Positions 36,101 through 43,787 of a stretch of 64,000 nt of DNA are shown piece by piece. Origin of the DNA: JAHZKN01 sp965250205 (GTDB taxonomy: Bacteria > Pseudomonadota > Alphaproteobacteria > Rhizobiales > Hyphomicrobiaceae); NCBI GenBank assembly GCA_965250205.1, contig CBDFNK010000012.1, forward strand, positions 1 to 64,000, given 5' to 3'. The notes below the pieces were generated by a model. It ran no database searches and was not told where the DNA came from. It saw nothing but the letters and a program-made list of their open reading frames with translations. Position 1 is the first letter of the stretch. Every line of letters starts with the position of its first letter. A program made the position numbers and the translations under genes.

Positions 36101-36384
36101 ATAGATGTGACTTCGTGGATCCCGTCGAGAAACCTCAGTTCAGGCTCCAGAGTGTCAAGAATGTTGGTCTCTACGTCTTCGGCACTGGCGCCGGGCCAAG
36201 GCACGGTGACGCTGATTGTTGGAAGATCAAAGTCTGGAAAAAACTGCCTATTGAGCTTCGTCAGTGAAAAAACGCCAATCAAAATCAGGACAGCCATCAA
36301 AAGATTGGCAGCAGTTGGGTGGCGCACAAACGCCCCGATGACGCCGCTCCCGAATGCTGGTCTTTGCTGTTTTGTTGCCACCAT
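33151..36384 (-). CDS. RND-family efflux transporter, inner-membrane pump
   Basis: 1077 residues, HAE1/AcrB-type size. Hydrophobic TM1 (AANLLMAVLILIGVFSLTKL), PGASAEDVETNILDTLEPEL at the start of the porter domain, and the typical TM4 sequence IIVDDAIVVGE with the proton-relay Asp pair. The second half repeats the pattern with LSGILVNDSIVLVSRIKERLE and AVLLTSLTTIGGLLPLLFE. The pump uses proton motive force to export substrates through an adaptor and an outer-membrane channel. Its start is 8 nt after the adaptor stop, so they form an operon. No outer-membrane factor gene is nearby. Substrate not predictable. Confidence 0.95.
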   Translation of the reverse strand: MVATKQQRPAFGSGVIGAFVRHPTAANLLMAVLILIGVFSLTKLNRQFFPDFDLPTISVTVPWPGASAEDVETNILDTLEPELRFLDGIHEVTSIAREGSATIVLEFTSDADLQKAQSDVEQAIGQVVTLPEESERPIVSRATFFDRVARIAISGPFSEQTLKKFAKQLRDGLLAAGIDRVTLDGARDEEIWVQVKERDLRRLDLSLDQISQRVRQSAQDLPAGRLEGDVEVQLRAKSDRKTPETIREIEIKSLETGEKVFLKDIATIETRYEREGNSAYNKGETAIELNVQRSLSGDTIEMMGIMQRYLDKTLPSLPKSLNVKVYDVRGKFVAQRLGILMKNGMQGLILVLAMLFIFLNARIAFWTAVGIPVALLAALGVMLATGQSINMISMFALIMMLGIIVDDAIVVGEQAATLESKGYSSMEAAQQGAETMLPPVTAASLTTMAAFMPILFIGDRIGDIMVAIPLVVLSVIVASLIECFLILPGHLRHDGKKVREPSRLRRAFDARFARFRDGPFKRIVSVAFAWRYTTVAILVACFIVAVGALVGKRVVFQFFPSPESENISAKIDFAAGMPRKDRRAALTQLTNALYKQEKVLLHEQKNKQKGKQSKGLRTVLPEPLADFFGLSGNSETQTRLIDAAVSVIGRAGRSQGENLGEVSVQLTPSEVRDVRTKKIIQSWRKALPKIAGVERVAISGRRGGPPGRDVDVRLQNAPIDVLKQASEELKIALASVPGVSAITDDLPYGKQEYVFELTPRGQALGFTGASVGSQVRNAFEGAIGIRFARGEEEITVRIMRAQEHPGKQDLDQFYLISPSGTRVPLKEIVSISERRTFSIVQRKDGMRTVAVTGDIDPDVNTVQDAIDLLEKDIMPSLVRKYGLTYTYKGRADETQSSFKSLKEGAALALCLIYITLAWVFGSYWKPFAVMLIIPFGFVGAVLGHYVMGYSLTIISMIGLLGLSGILVNDSIVLVSRIKERLETGEQLEAAVIGGAQDRFRAVLLTSLTTIGGLLPLLFETSRQAQFLIPMAVTLVFGLAAATVLVLVLVPALVGIGGDIGRLVGMMRGAKPVPARAS

Positions 36385-36392
36385 AAAACCGC

Positions 36393-37748
36393 TTACTCAA
36401 TCTCTTGCACACGCACACCACTTCCTGGGGTGGAAACGCGCGTTGCCAAAATTTTCTCGCCAGATTTAACAGGCCCCTCAATGAGGAGATCATTGTCAAC
36501 TGCGCCGACAACCTTGATTGTGCGTTCTGCAAGGCGACCGTCTTCGATCACGTAGATGGTGTTGCCAGAATAAAGAGCGGTTGGCGGCACACGAAATACA
36601 TCGACAAATTTCTTGTCGGGCACCATCACTTCGACGAAGGCCCCCGATCTGAGCGCGACGGGTTGGTTGGGGTCTGAAATCCGAGCCAGGACTTCAACGC
36701 CGCCTGTTGTGGCGTTGACCTGTGCGCCTACACGCTCAATGGTGGCGGGGTAGACAATTCTCTTTTCTCCGAGCACCCAGATAACGTTAATCTTGCGTCC
36801 TTCAAGGGCCTGACTGCCGCTAAGTATCCGGCCAAACTGCTCATCACTGAGTGTGAACTTGGCTTCAATCCAGTCGCGGTCAATCAACGTTGCGATCTTG
36901 TCGTTGGCGCTCACCATGCGCCCAACCTGACTGGTGATATCCGACACATAGGCGTTGAACGGTGCCTTGAGCGACGTTTCCTCCAGGCGCCTTCGAGCGA
37001 GCGCCAAGGAAGATGTCAACCGTGCAACGATTGCTTTTTGCTGTGCAACCTTGGCATTCCAAACCTTGATTGCATTTGAAAGTTGATCGGTGCTTTGTTG
37101 GCGTTGCAGTAAGGTTTGTTTTCGTTCATCGACGGTGCGTTTCGAGACCGTACCTCGGCGGGCCAGAGGTTGGGCGCGTTTTAAATCTGTTCGTGCCAGC
37201 GCCGTTTGTTGCTTGGAAGATTTAAGAGATGTTGTGTCGCTCTCAATTGACGCTTCCAACTCTTGCACGCGTGCCTTTGCTTCTGCCAGTAGCGATTCAG
37301 ATTCTTGGACAGCACTTTCATAGCCGAACGGATCAATCCGCAACAGCATGTCACCTTTGTTGACGCGACCACTTTCCTTGAGAGCACCGCTGGCCTCGAT
37401 GACCCGGCCAGCAACAAGTGCGCGAATGTCAACACGGCGGCCTGAAACAGTTGAACCATACAGTTTGAGGTTGGGCTGAATGGTCTCTGCTTTGGCGGGA
37501 ATGCTCTTAACTGAAAACACGTACTCCTGCACGGGACGCTTATTCTTTTCAGGTCGTGTTTGTTCGAGATAAGAATAGCTCGCATAGCCCAGGGCAATGA
37601 CGAGTACTGGCAAAATAGTTTGACCAAGGCGATGGATCACGCGTCGACCGGACCGGGTTTTGGTCGCTCGTACGTCGGTGTCACCTGCAGCATAGGGCTT
37701 GCCAGAGTCTTTTAGTGTGGCGCCGACTTTTTTTTCGTGCACATTCAT
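36393..37748 (-). CDS. RND efflux periplasmic adaptor (HlyD/MFP family)
   Basis: 451 residues. A single N-terminal TM (TILPVLVIALGYASYSYLEQ, about residues 45-63) anchors it. A lipoyl/barrel-sandwich half-motif (VAGRVIEASGALKESGRVNKGDMLLRIDP) precedes a coiled-coil hairpin (residues ~125-230, SLLAEAKARVQELEASIESD), with the second lipoyl half (LKAPFNAYVSDITSQVGRMV) and the beta-barrel after it. It is the first gene of the operon with the RND pump (8-nt gap). It bridges the pump to an outer-membrane channel encoded elsewhere. Confidence 0.93.
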   Translation of the reverse strand: MNVHEKKVGATLKDSGKPYAAGDTDVRATKTRSGRRVIHRLGQTILPVLVIALGYASYSYLEQTRPEKNKRPVQEYVFSVKSIPAKAETIQPNLKLYGSTVSGRRVDIRALVAGRVIEASGALKESGRVNKGDMLLRIDPFGYESAVQESESLLAEAKARVQELEASIESDTTSLKSSKQQTALARTDLKRAQPLARRGTVSKRTVDERKQTLLQRQQSTDQLSNAIKVWNAKVAQQKAIVARLTSSLALARRRLEETSLKAPFNAYVSDITSQVGRMVSANDKIATLIDRDWIEAKFTLSDEQFGRILSGSQALEGRKINVIWVLGEKRIVYPATIERVGAQVNATTGGVEVLARISDPNQPVALRSGAFVEVMVPDKKFVDVFRVPPTALYSGNTIYVIEDGRLAERTIKVVGAVDNDLLIEGPVKSGEKILATRVSTPGSGVRVQEIE

Positions 37749-38234
37749 ATTTTTTGCCGCTTGGCTCGTGTGGCCATCCTAGAACGTCTGACCCAGGTTA
37801 TATCCGTCGGAGCCTTATATTTCCCTAGGCGCTGGCATAGCAGCGTGCTCAGGCCACCATAAGGCAAAATAGGCTGACGTTGGCCGATAAGCGGCCCACC
37901 AGGCTTAATTTTCAGGCTAGTCTTTGGGCTTACCCGCCTAACTCCATAATTTTAACGGCAACTCTAGTGATTGGGGCTGAAATGGCGTGACCTCCTGGGA
38001 GGTTACGAACCACAGCGCGCCGCGGTTTTCCCGCCCGGGGGCGCAAGCGGGTTTACATTGGGTTCGTGTCGGGGGGTTCGGGTCAGGACATTCAACGGGG
38101 GTAATGGGGAGATGATCTCTAAGGCGACACAACAGGTTGCCGCAAAACACAACGGGCCGGCGATGAACCGGCCCGCAGCAGATCTCATGTTAAGCGTTTT
38201 TATCGCGGCACGTTGAAGTGCTGTGCGATAAGGC
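37749..38234. other. Intergenic region between MscS-type gene and adaptor gene
   Basis: About 490 bp. At 38153-38175 a stem CGGGCCGG / CCGGCCCG with a 7-nt loop could terminate the minus-strand MscS-type gene (followed by GTTGTGTTTTG on that strand). Near 37800-37950 there is likely promoter DNA of the RND operon. No gene is supported. Confidence 0.4.
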
Positions 38235-39407
38235 TCACAGATTCCGTGTCCACTTATCCAGCAACCGCCCGGCTGCATCTTTGCCACCCCAACCAATAGC
38301 AATGGCCGCGCCGACAGCCAGGGCACCAATCAGGGCGGTAAAACCTGTGGTGATGATCTCGTTGGCAAGACCCATCTGACGCAGACCCATGGCGGCAGCC
38401 AGAATGATGATCGCAATCTTGAGTGGCGTCGCGATGACTTTTGCATCTTTCGATTTGGCAACCAGCGAGGAAATAAAGTCAGCCGCCACGACGCCAAAGC
38501 CGATGATGACGCTGCCAAGAAGGACACGTCCACCAAGGCCTAAGACTTCCGACAACATTTTTGAAACGATTTCAAAATCGAGTAACTTAGCTGCTTCCAC
38601 AAGACCAAATACTATGATAGCCGCAAATGTTAACATGCCAGCCACGCGCGACATTGATGTGCCGCCAAGGACTTCGTCGGTTAATCCAAGGCGTTTGCCA
38701 ACATGATCGAAGCCAACCGTTGGCAGCAACGTTGAAAGCGTGTCAGAGGCAAACTTGGCAATGACATAGGCGAGCAACGCGACGATTGCAGCAGCAAAGA
38801 CTTTTGGAATGGCATCAAGGAAGCTCTGCAACATTTGTTTTGCTGGCGTGGAAATTGACTCAATACCAAGGGCATCCAGTGCGGCAATCGCAATCGGCAC
38901 AATAATAAGCGCAAATACCAATGTGCCAACAAAACCCGAGATGCCGGTGCTGCCGGTGACCGATTTGAGGCCTGCGGATTCTGCCCAATCATCAACCTGT
39001 GCTGCTTTCAGCACGCTGGTTAGTGCCTGCTTGGCAACTGTGGCAACCGCATAGCCAATACCAAAGATTAAGCCTGCACCAACGAGATTAGGAACAAAGC
39101 CAAGGAACTTTTGGGCCATTGCCTGCATGGGTTCCATCAGACCTTGCATGCCGACGGCACCCAAAATGGCTGGCGTAGCGATCAACATCGTTACCCAAAA
39201 CAACGCTTTGCCAATGGCTGAACCCATGTCGGCCCCTGCTTTTGCATCGCCGCCGAAATTGGATTTGGAAACGAGATAGTTGGCCGCCTTCGACAGTATT
39301 GTGCCAATAATCCAGGCGATAACAAGTATGGCTAGAGCAGCAAGAACCTTGGGCGCAAACGATACAACCAAGTCCTGCATGGCCGTCCAATGTTTCTGAA
39401 CATCCAT
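38235..39407 (-). CDS. MscS-related small-conductance channel / TM-helix repeat protein
   Basis: 390 residues, highly hydrophobic, about eight membrane segments. Internally repetitive: blocks of the kind LVVSFAPKVLAALAILVIAW, AMAQKFLGFVPNLVGAGLIF and FLDAIPKVFAAAIVALLAYV recur, the PF05552 conserved TM-helix repeat found in mechanosensitive channel proteins. The classical MscS beta domain was not recognised, so gating activity is uncertain. The ATG at 39407 has AGGAGACGG upstream. Monocistronic; divergent from rpfF across a 345-bp region. Confidence 0.8.
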   Translation of the reverse strand: MDVQKHWTAMQDLVVSFAPKVLAALAILVIAWIIGTILSKAANYLVSKSNFGGDAKAGADMGSAIGKALFWVTMLIATPAILGAVGMQGLMEPMQAMAQKFLGFVPNLVGAGLIFGIGYAVATVAKQALTSVLKAAQVDDWAESAGLKSVTGSTGISGFVGTLVFALIIVPIAIAALDALGIESISTPAKQMLQSFLDAIPKVFAAAIVALLAYVIAKFASDTLSTLLPTVGFDHVGKRLGLTDEVLGGTSMSRVAGMLTFAAIIVFGLVEAAKLLDFEIVSKMLSEVLGLGGRVLLGSVIIGFGVVAADFISSLVAKSKDAKVIATPLKIAIIILAAAMGLRQMGLANEIITTGFTALIGALAVGAAIAIGWGGKDAAGRLLDKWTRNL

Positions 39408-39673
39408 TAGTCCGTCTCCTCTCACTCGGGCTGAAGCGCAACAAGTGCTGTGCTTTCAACGCCTTATCAATAGTCTGCAATGGAGCAGGTTCACGCCAGA
39501 CTAGCTAGACCCAGCAACCATGGTTCTAGGCACATCTGTTGTGCATATACGTTGACGGTTGGTCGGTTTGGGATGGATGTCGCGCCACGTGTCGTGGCGT
39601 CAAGCTGCCGGCGAGCGGTGATGCATAACGCAAAACTATTCACCCAGTGAGATCTAAGGCGTTCCAAAATAAT

Positions 39674-39716
39674 ACACTTTTAAAGTGTAGATTAATAGGG
39701 TTATACCCGCTATAAT
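39674..39716 (+). promoter_or_regulatory. Probable rpfF promoter with overlapping dyad
   Basis: A dyad ACACTTT-T-AAAGTGT (39674-39688) lies upstream of a consensus -10 TATAAT at 39711-39716, 37 bp before the rpfF start. GGGT-TAT-ACCC sits between them. The -35 is weak and overlaps the dyad edge, so the promoter may need an activator or be blocked by a repressor bound there. Confidence 0.45.
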
Positions 39717-39752
39717 TGTAATTAGTCGCAGCGTTTTGAGGGCATACTTGCA

Positions 39753-40733
39753 ATGGATCGAAGTTCAATTTCCACACACAACGTCTGGCCAAATATGCAA
39801 AGCCAGAAATCACTGCCACCGATTTCAAATGACGCGGTGGCGGTCGAAACTCCGCCCTGCATATCAAAACTTGAGACCTATCCCTACAAAGAAATTATTG
39901 TCGAGCTTGACGCGGCGCAACGTACGTTTTGGTGTTGGTTCAAGCCGCGTGGACGGGCCTGTTTTTCTCACGCGTTACTTGATGAGCTGCGCATCATGCA
40001 GGCCGCAATCAAAGATCACGAGACGTCAGATGGTGTGGCCTCTGGTCGAGGCTTTGACTACATGGTTGTTGGCTCAAAAAGCCAAGGCGCATTCAATCTG
40101 GGCGGTGATCTAAATCTATTCTACCGACTGGTGCGACAGACAGACCGCGCGGCTTTGGAGCGCTACGCCAAACTTTGTGTCGATGTCGTGCGCGACAATG
40201 CTGAAAGCTATGGCAAGTCAATCGTGACGATTGCAGCAGTTGAAGGAAGTTGTCTTGGCGGTGGCTTTGAAGCTGCATTGTCGTGTGATGTGATCATAGC
40301 TGAGAGCCATGTAAAGTTTGGTTTTCCTGAGATTCTGTTTGGTCTGTTTCCTGGTATGGGAGCGGTGAATTTCTTGTCGCGACGTTTGAGCAAAACCCAA
40401 ATCGATGAAGTGCTGTTAGGTGGGCAAACCTACAGTGCTGATGCGATGCGCGAGATGGGCTTGGTTGATCAGGTTGTGCCAACGGGACATGCACATGCTG
40501 CAACGCGGCGCTATATTGCCCATCATCAAAAACGCGCCCAACCCCAGGCTGCTGTTTGCGAGGCTTTGCGTTGTGTAAGTCAATATAGCGACGATGAGTT
40601 CGATAGGATCACCGAATTGTGGGTCGAAACAGCGATGCGCCTTTCAGATCGCGATCTTAATAAGATGCTGAAGCTTACTGAAGCACAGATGCGCAAATCG
40701 CAATTGGTTGAAACAGCACGTAAAACAGCGTGA
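39753..40733 (+). CDS. rpfF: RpfF-like DSF synthase (crotonase fold)
   Basis: 326-residue crotonase-superfamily protein that matches RpfF in most of its length: GRACFS, FNLGGDLNLFYRLVR, SCLGGGFEAALSCDVIIAES, FPEILFGLFPGMGA, MGLVDQVVPTG and RITELWVETAMRL. The two catalytic Glu are E173 (GGGFEAALSC) and E193 (FPEILF), 20 apart as in Xanthomonas (E141/E161). RpfF makes cis-2-unsaturated fatty acids (DSF) from acyl-ACP by dehydration and thioester cleavage. An N-terminal extension of ~30 residues precedes the core; a start at 39795 (internal Met) is possible. It is convergent with the rpfC-like gene, the Xanthomonas arrangement. Confidence 0.93.
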   Translation: MDRSSISTHNVWPNMQSQKSLPPISNDAVAVETPPCISKLETYPYKEIIVELDAAQRTFWCWFKPRGRACFSHALLDELRIMQAAIKDHETSDGVASGRGFDYMVVGSKSQGAFNLGGDLNLFYRLVRQTDRAALERYAKLCVDVVRDNAESYGKSIVTIAAVEGSCLGGGFEAALSCDVIIAESHVKFGFPEILFGLFPGMGAVNFLSRRLSKTQIDEVLLGGQTYSADAMREMGLVDQVVPTGHAHAATRRYIAHHQKRAQPQAAVCEALRCVSQYSDDEFDRITELWVETAMRLSDRDLNKMLKLTEAQMRKSQLVETARKTA

Positions 40734-40762
40734 GGCGATCCACGTGTCACGTGCTACCTGCT

Positions 40763-41147
40763 AAATCATGTTCGAGCCAAAAGTGTTGCCGGTCTGGCTA
40801 CACTGCGCAAGCTTGTGTCCAACATGCCTTTAGGCAATGTTGGCATTTATGTCTCCAACACTGCGCAAGCTTGTGTCCAACATGCCTTTAGGCAATGTTG
40901 GCATTTATGTCTCCAACACTGCGCAAGCTTGTGTCCAACATGCCTTTAGGCAATGTTGGCATTTATGTCTCCAACACTGCGCAAGCTTGTGTCCAACATG
41001 CCTTTAGGCAATGTTGGCATTTATGTCTCCAACACTGCGCAAGCTTGTGTTGGGTGGTTTTGCGCCAGGACACATGATCCAAAACCAAAGGCCAAAACCA
41101 AACGATAGAGCACGCCCACTGAGTCAACCTGAGATGAACGTGCTCTA
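40763..41147. repeat. Tandem palindromic array B (5 + 4 copies) inside a module
   Basis: Five copies of palindrome 1 (ACACTGCGCAAGCTTGTGT) at 58-bp spacing alternate with four copies of palindrome 2 (CCAACAT GCC TTTA GGC AATGTTGG). The flanks GAGCCAAAAGTG and GCGCCAGGACACATGATCC are shared with module D (21381-21556). The right end carries an inverted pair AGAGCACG / CGTGCTCT, and the rpfC-like gene's TAG stop lies in it. It separates the convergent rpfF and rpfC. Confidence 0.93.
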
Positions 41148-43787
41148 ATGGGCAATGCGACAGTTCTCGTTACCGTCCGTGTTGTGCTGGGACATGGCAA
41201 GTGTAACCAGTGCTGAGCGGACCTCTTCGTAGTCGGTGCGCATCTCGGCTACGGTAGAGGCTGCGGCATTCAGAACGTCCTGGCGCTCACCATACTCGAG
41301 GCGCTCGCACGTTTGAACCAAGCGTGCAGCACCAAAATTAACGGCACTGCTTTTGAGCGCATGGGCTAATAGGCGGATCTTCTCAAGGTCACGCGCATCT
41401 GTCGCCATGCGTAATTTCGATAGAACGTCCAAAGCCTCACTGTCAAACTCGTTGATTAGGTCATTGAAGAATTTGGTGTCTCCAAGGTGCGCTAGGTTTT
41501 GAACGCGTTCAAGATCGATAGCGTGTGTGGTGGCGTGCGGGGGTTGGGCACGGGATTTGTCGCAAGTAGAGAGTGATGATTTGTCATCCAGTGTTGGCGC
41601 GCCAGAGTCTGCCGCCGGCCTTGGTGCGATAGGAAAGTTCTGAGTTAAGGACTGAATGGTTTGGAGCAACATGTTTGGATTGTAAGGTTTGGTGATGCAG
41701 GCATCAAACCCAGCGTCGAGACATTTTCTGTTTGTATCAATACTTGCATCCGCTGTCAGTGCTAGAATGGGTACATCTCGGTCGTGCAATGCGAAGTGCA
41801 TGAATTTTAAAGCTTCAAATCCGTTCATGCGCGGCATGTTAAGATCCAAAAGAATGATATCAAAGTCCTGTTTTGACAACGCTTCAAGCGCCTCTTCTCC
41901 ATCATTGGCCATGATGGGTTCATGGCCTGCGTGACTCAAAATTTTACGCACAACCATCTGGTTTGCATGATTGTCTTCAGCAACGAGGATTGAAAGCGCG
42001 CGCGCGCCCGTCGTTGGTGTCATCAGAATCCCTTTTTCCAGGCGGTAAGCGCGGTGATAGGCCAACCAATCGATCATGGCTTTCAGTTCTACATCAATGG
42101 TGTGAAGACGCACTCTGCTGAATGACGTTGCTTTGAGCATGGTGTCCGCTAAATTCTGTTCGCCCCGATGTGAAACAGTAATTACTTTTATGTGTGCCGA
42201 CCGGTCTGCAAACGCACGAATCTTGTTCGAGCGCTGCAGAGCCTCATCGACGATGAGAACAGATTCAGTTGCATTTTTGTGATGATTCTTGAGCCACACC
42301 GTAAGCTTTTCCTCGTCTTCAAGGCATTCTACGTGATCGTATCCAGTGGCGGCAGCAAGCTTGCGCCGACGGTCACGATTGCCTGAGTAAACAGCAATGA
42401 TGAGATCTTGCATCGGCGCACTTTTGGCTCCGTCCTGATCGATCGGCATGTCAACTTCGCACCAGAATGTGCTGCCCTGGCCCGGTGTGCTGGTAACGCC
42501 CAGTTGTCCACCGAGCAGTTCGACAAGCTCTTGAACGATAGCCAGGCCAAGCCCAGTGCCACCATACTGATCGACAATGCGTGCGTCAGCCTGAGTGAAG
42601 CGGCCAAAAATTCGTTTCTGCGAGGCGTGAGAAATGCCAATTCCCGTGTCTGTAACTTCAAACCGAAGTCGTGCCGTATTGTCCTCAATTGACAGCGCAT
42701 CGACGGCAAGTGAAACAGAGCCACGCGCAGTAAATTTCACGGCGTTGGAAATCAGGTTAGTTAAAATCTGGGCGAGCTTGCCGCGATCCCCAATAAGCGC
42801 CATCGGGGTTCTGGGTGTCACGTGCAGTCCAATTGTCAAATCTTTGTCGCGTGCTTGCGCGCGTGCGATGCAATTGAGCTCTGTCATCAAAAATACAAGG
42901 CAAAAGGGGTCTTTGCTTGTGGGCATCGCACCTGCTTCTAGTCGTGAATAATCCAAAAAATTATCGATAAGGCCACACAAAGATCGGCCCGATGCGTTGA
43001 TCGACGTCGACATTTCGCGTTGCTCTTCGTCCAGATGCGTGGACGAGAGCAAGTCGCTTAGCCCAATGACCGCGTTGAGAGGTGTACGCAACTCGTGACT
43101 GACGCTTGCCAGAAACAGAGTTTTCATTTCGCTGGCGGTTTCGGCTTTGCGCCGCGCATCTGACAAGTCTTTGATGAGTTTTCGCGCATAGAGCGGTAAC
43201 ACAATCAGAGCTAACAGAAGGCCAAACGATAAGTTATAAAACGACTGCCAGTAGCTTGTGGTTATAATGACGAGTGCAAAGCACGCCGTTGCTGTGAGAG
43301 AAGAGATAGTCAAGAACAACAGACCAAATCGAAACCCGTTACCAAATATTATCCACAAATAGACTGGAAAAGTAGAAGCGGTGACTTCTGCTCCGATATA
43401 GAGGCCAAGTGAAAGCGTACCTATATCACTGCACATGGCGATGATACGGCGACGGTGGTTTGCCGCTGGTGACACATAGATATGCAGCCAGAGTGCGACG
43501 GAAAAAACAAAAAAGGAGCAGATAACAAAAAGGGGAAGTGTCAGGACGCGGTCATTCCACAGCATTTCGACGACGAAATAAATAAGAATGATGCCACTAA
43601 TAACCAGGCGGTTACGCGCCATTTCGCCTTCACCCGTTTGTGACAGAGCTTTCAGGAACGAGGCCTTTCTGTCTGACGGATTAGAAGCATTCGGCAATTG
43701 GGACGTCGACGCGGCGTCCCGTGGCGGCACGTCGCCATCCGTCTTGAGCAGGATTTGATCGACAAACGGGTTAATGAGGGCGGTCAT
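41145..43787 (-). CDS. rpfC: RpfC-like hybrid sensor histidine kinase (DSF receptor candidate)
   Basis: 880 residues. Five N-terminal membrane segments (about 61-205) include LWIIFGNGFRFG and SYWQSFYNLSFGLLLALIVL, which parallel the RpfC input-domain sequences MWVTIGNGLRYG and PYWKANPYLSWGLLLGLIAV (recalled). HisKA with H231 (VSHELRTPLN), HATPase motifs LISNAVKF, DTGIGIS and GTGLGLAIV follow. Next come a degenerate receiver-like segment, a true receiver with IILLDLNMPRMNG, and a C-terminal Hpt domain (AHALKSSAVNFGA). In Xanthomonas RpfC senses DSF and signals to RpfG. Its start (ATG at 43787) overlaps the stop of the upstream regulator (ATGA), giving translational coupling. Confidence 0.9.
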   Translation of the reverse strand: MTALINPFVDQILLKTDGDVPPRDAASTSQLPNASNPSDRKASFLKALSQTGEGEMARNRLVISGIILIYFVVEMLWNDRVLTLPLFVICSFFVFSVALWLHIYVSPAANHRRRIIAMCSDIGTLSLGLYIGAEVTASTFPVYLWIIFGNGFRFGLLFLTISSLTATACFALVIITTSYWQSFYNLSFGLLLALIVLPLYARKLIKDLSDARRKAETASEMKTLFLASVSHELRTPLNAVIGLSDLLSSTHLDEEQREMSTSINASGRSLCGLIDNFLDYSRLEAGAMPTSKDPFCLVFLMTELNCIARAQARDKDLTIGLHVTPRTPMALIGDRGKLAQILTNLISNAVKFTARGSVSLAVDALSIEDNTARLRFEVTDTGIGISHASQKRIFGRFTQADARIVDQYGGTGLGLAIVQELVELLGGQLGVTSTPGQGSTFWCEVDMPIDQDGAKSAPMQDLIIAVYSGNRDRRRKLAAATGYDHVECLEDEEKLTVWLKNHHKNATESVLIVDEALQRSNKIRAFADRSAHIKVITVSHRGEQNLADTMLKATSFSRVRLHTIDVELKAMIDWLAYHRAYRLEKGILMTPTTGARALSILVAEDNHANQMVVRKILSHAGHEPIMANDGEEALEALSKQDFDIILLDLNMPRMNGFEALKFMHFALHDRDVPILALTADASIDTNRKCLDAGFDACITKPYNPNMLLQTIQSLTQNFPIAPRPAADSGAPTLDDKSSLSTCDKSRAQPPHATTHAIDLERVQNLAHLGDTKFFNDLINEFDSEALDVLSKLRMATDARDLEKIRLLAHALKSSAVNFGAARLVQTCERLEYGERQDVLNAAASTVAEMRTDYEEVRSALVTLAMSQHNTDGNENCRIAH

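Noticed and set aside
38003..38329. Small minus-strand ORF after the MscS-like gene
   Set aside because: Overlaps the end of the channel gene and a hairpin; no conserved features.
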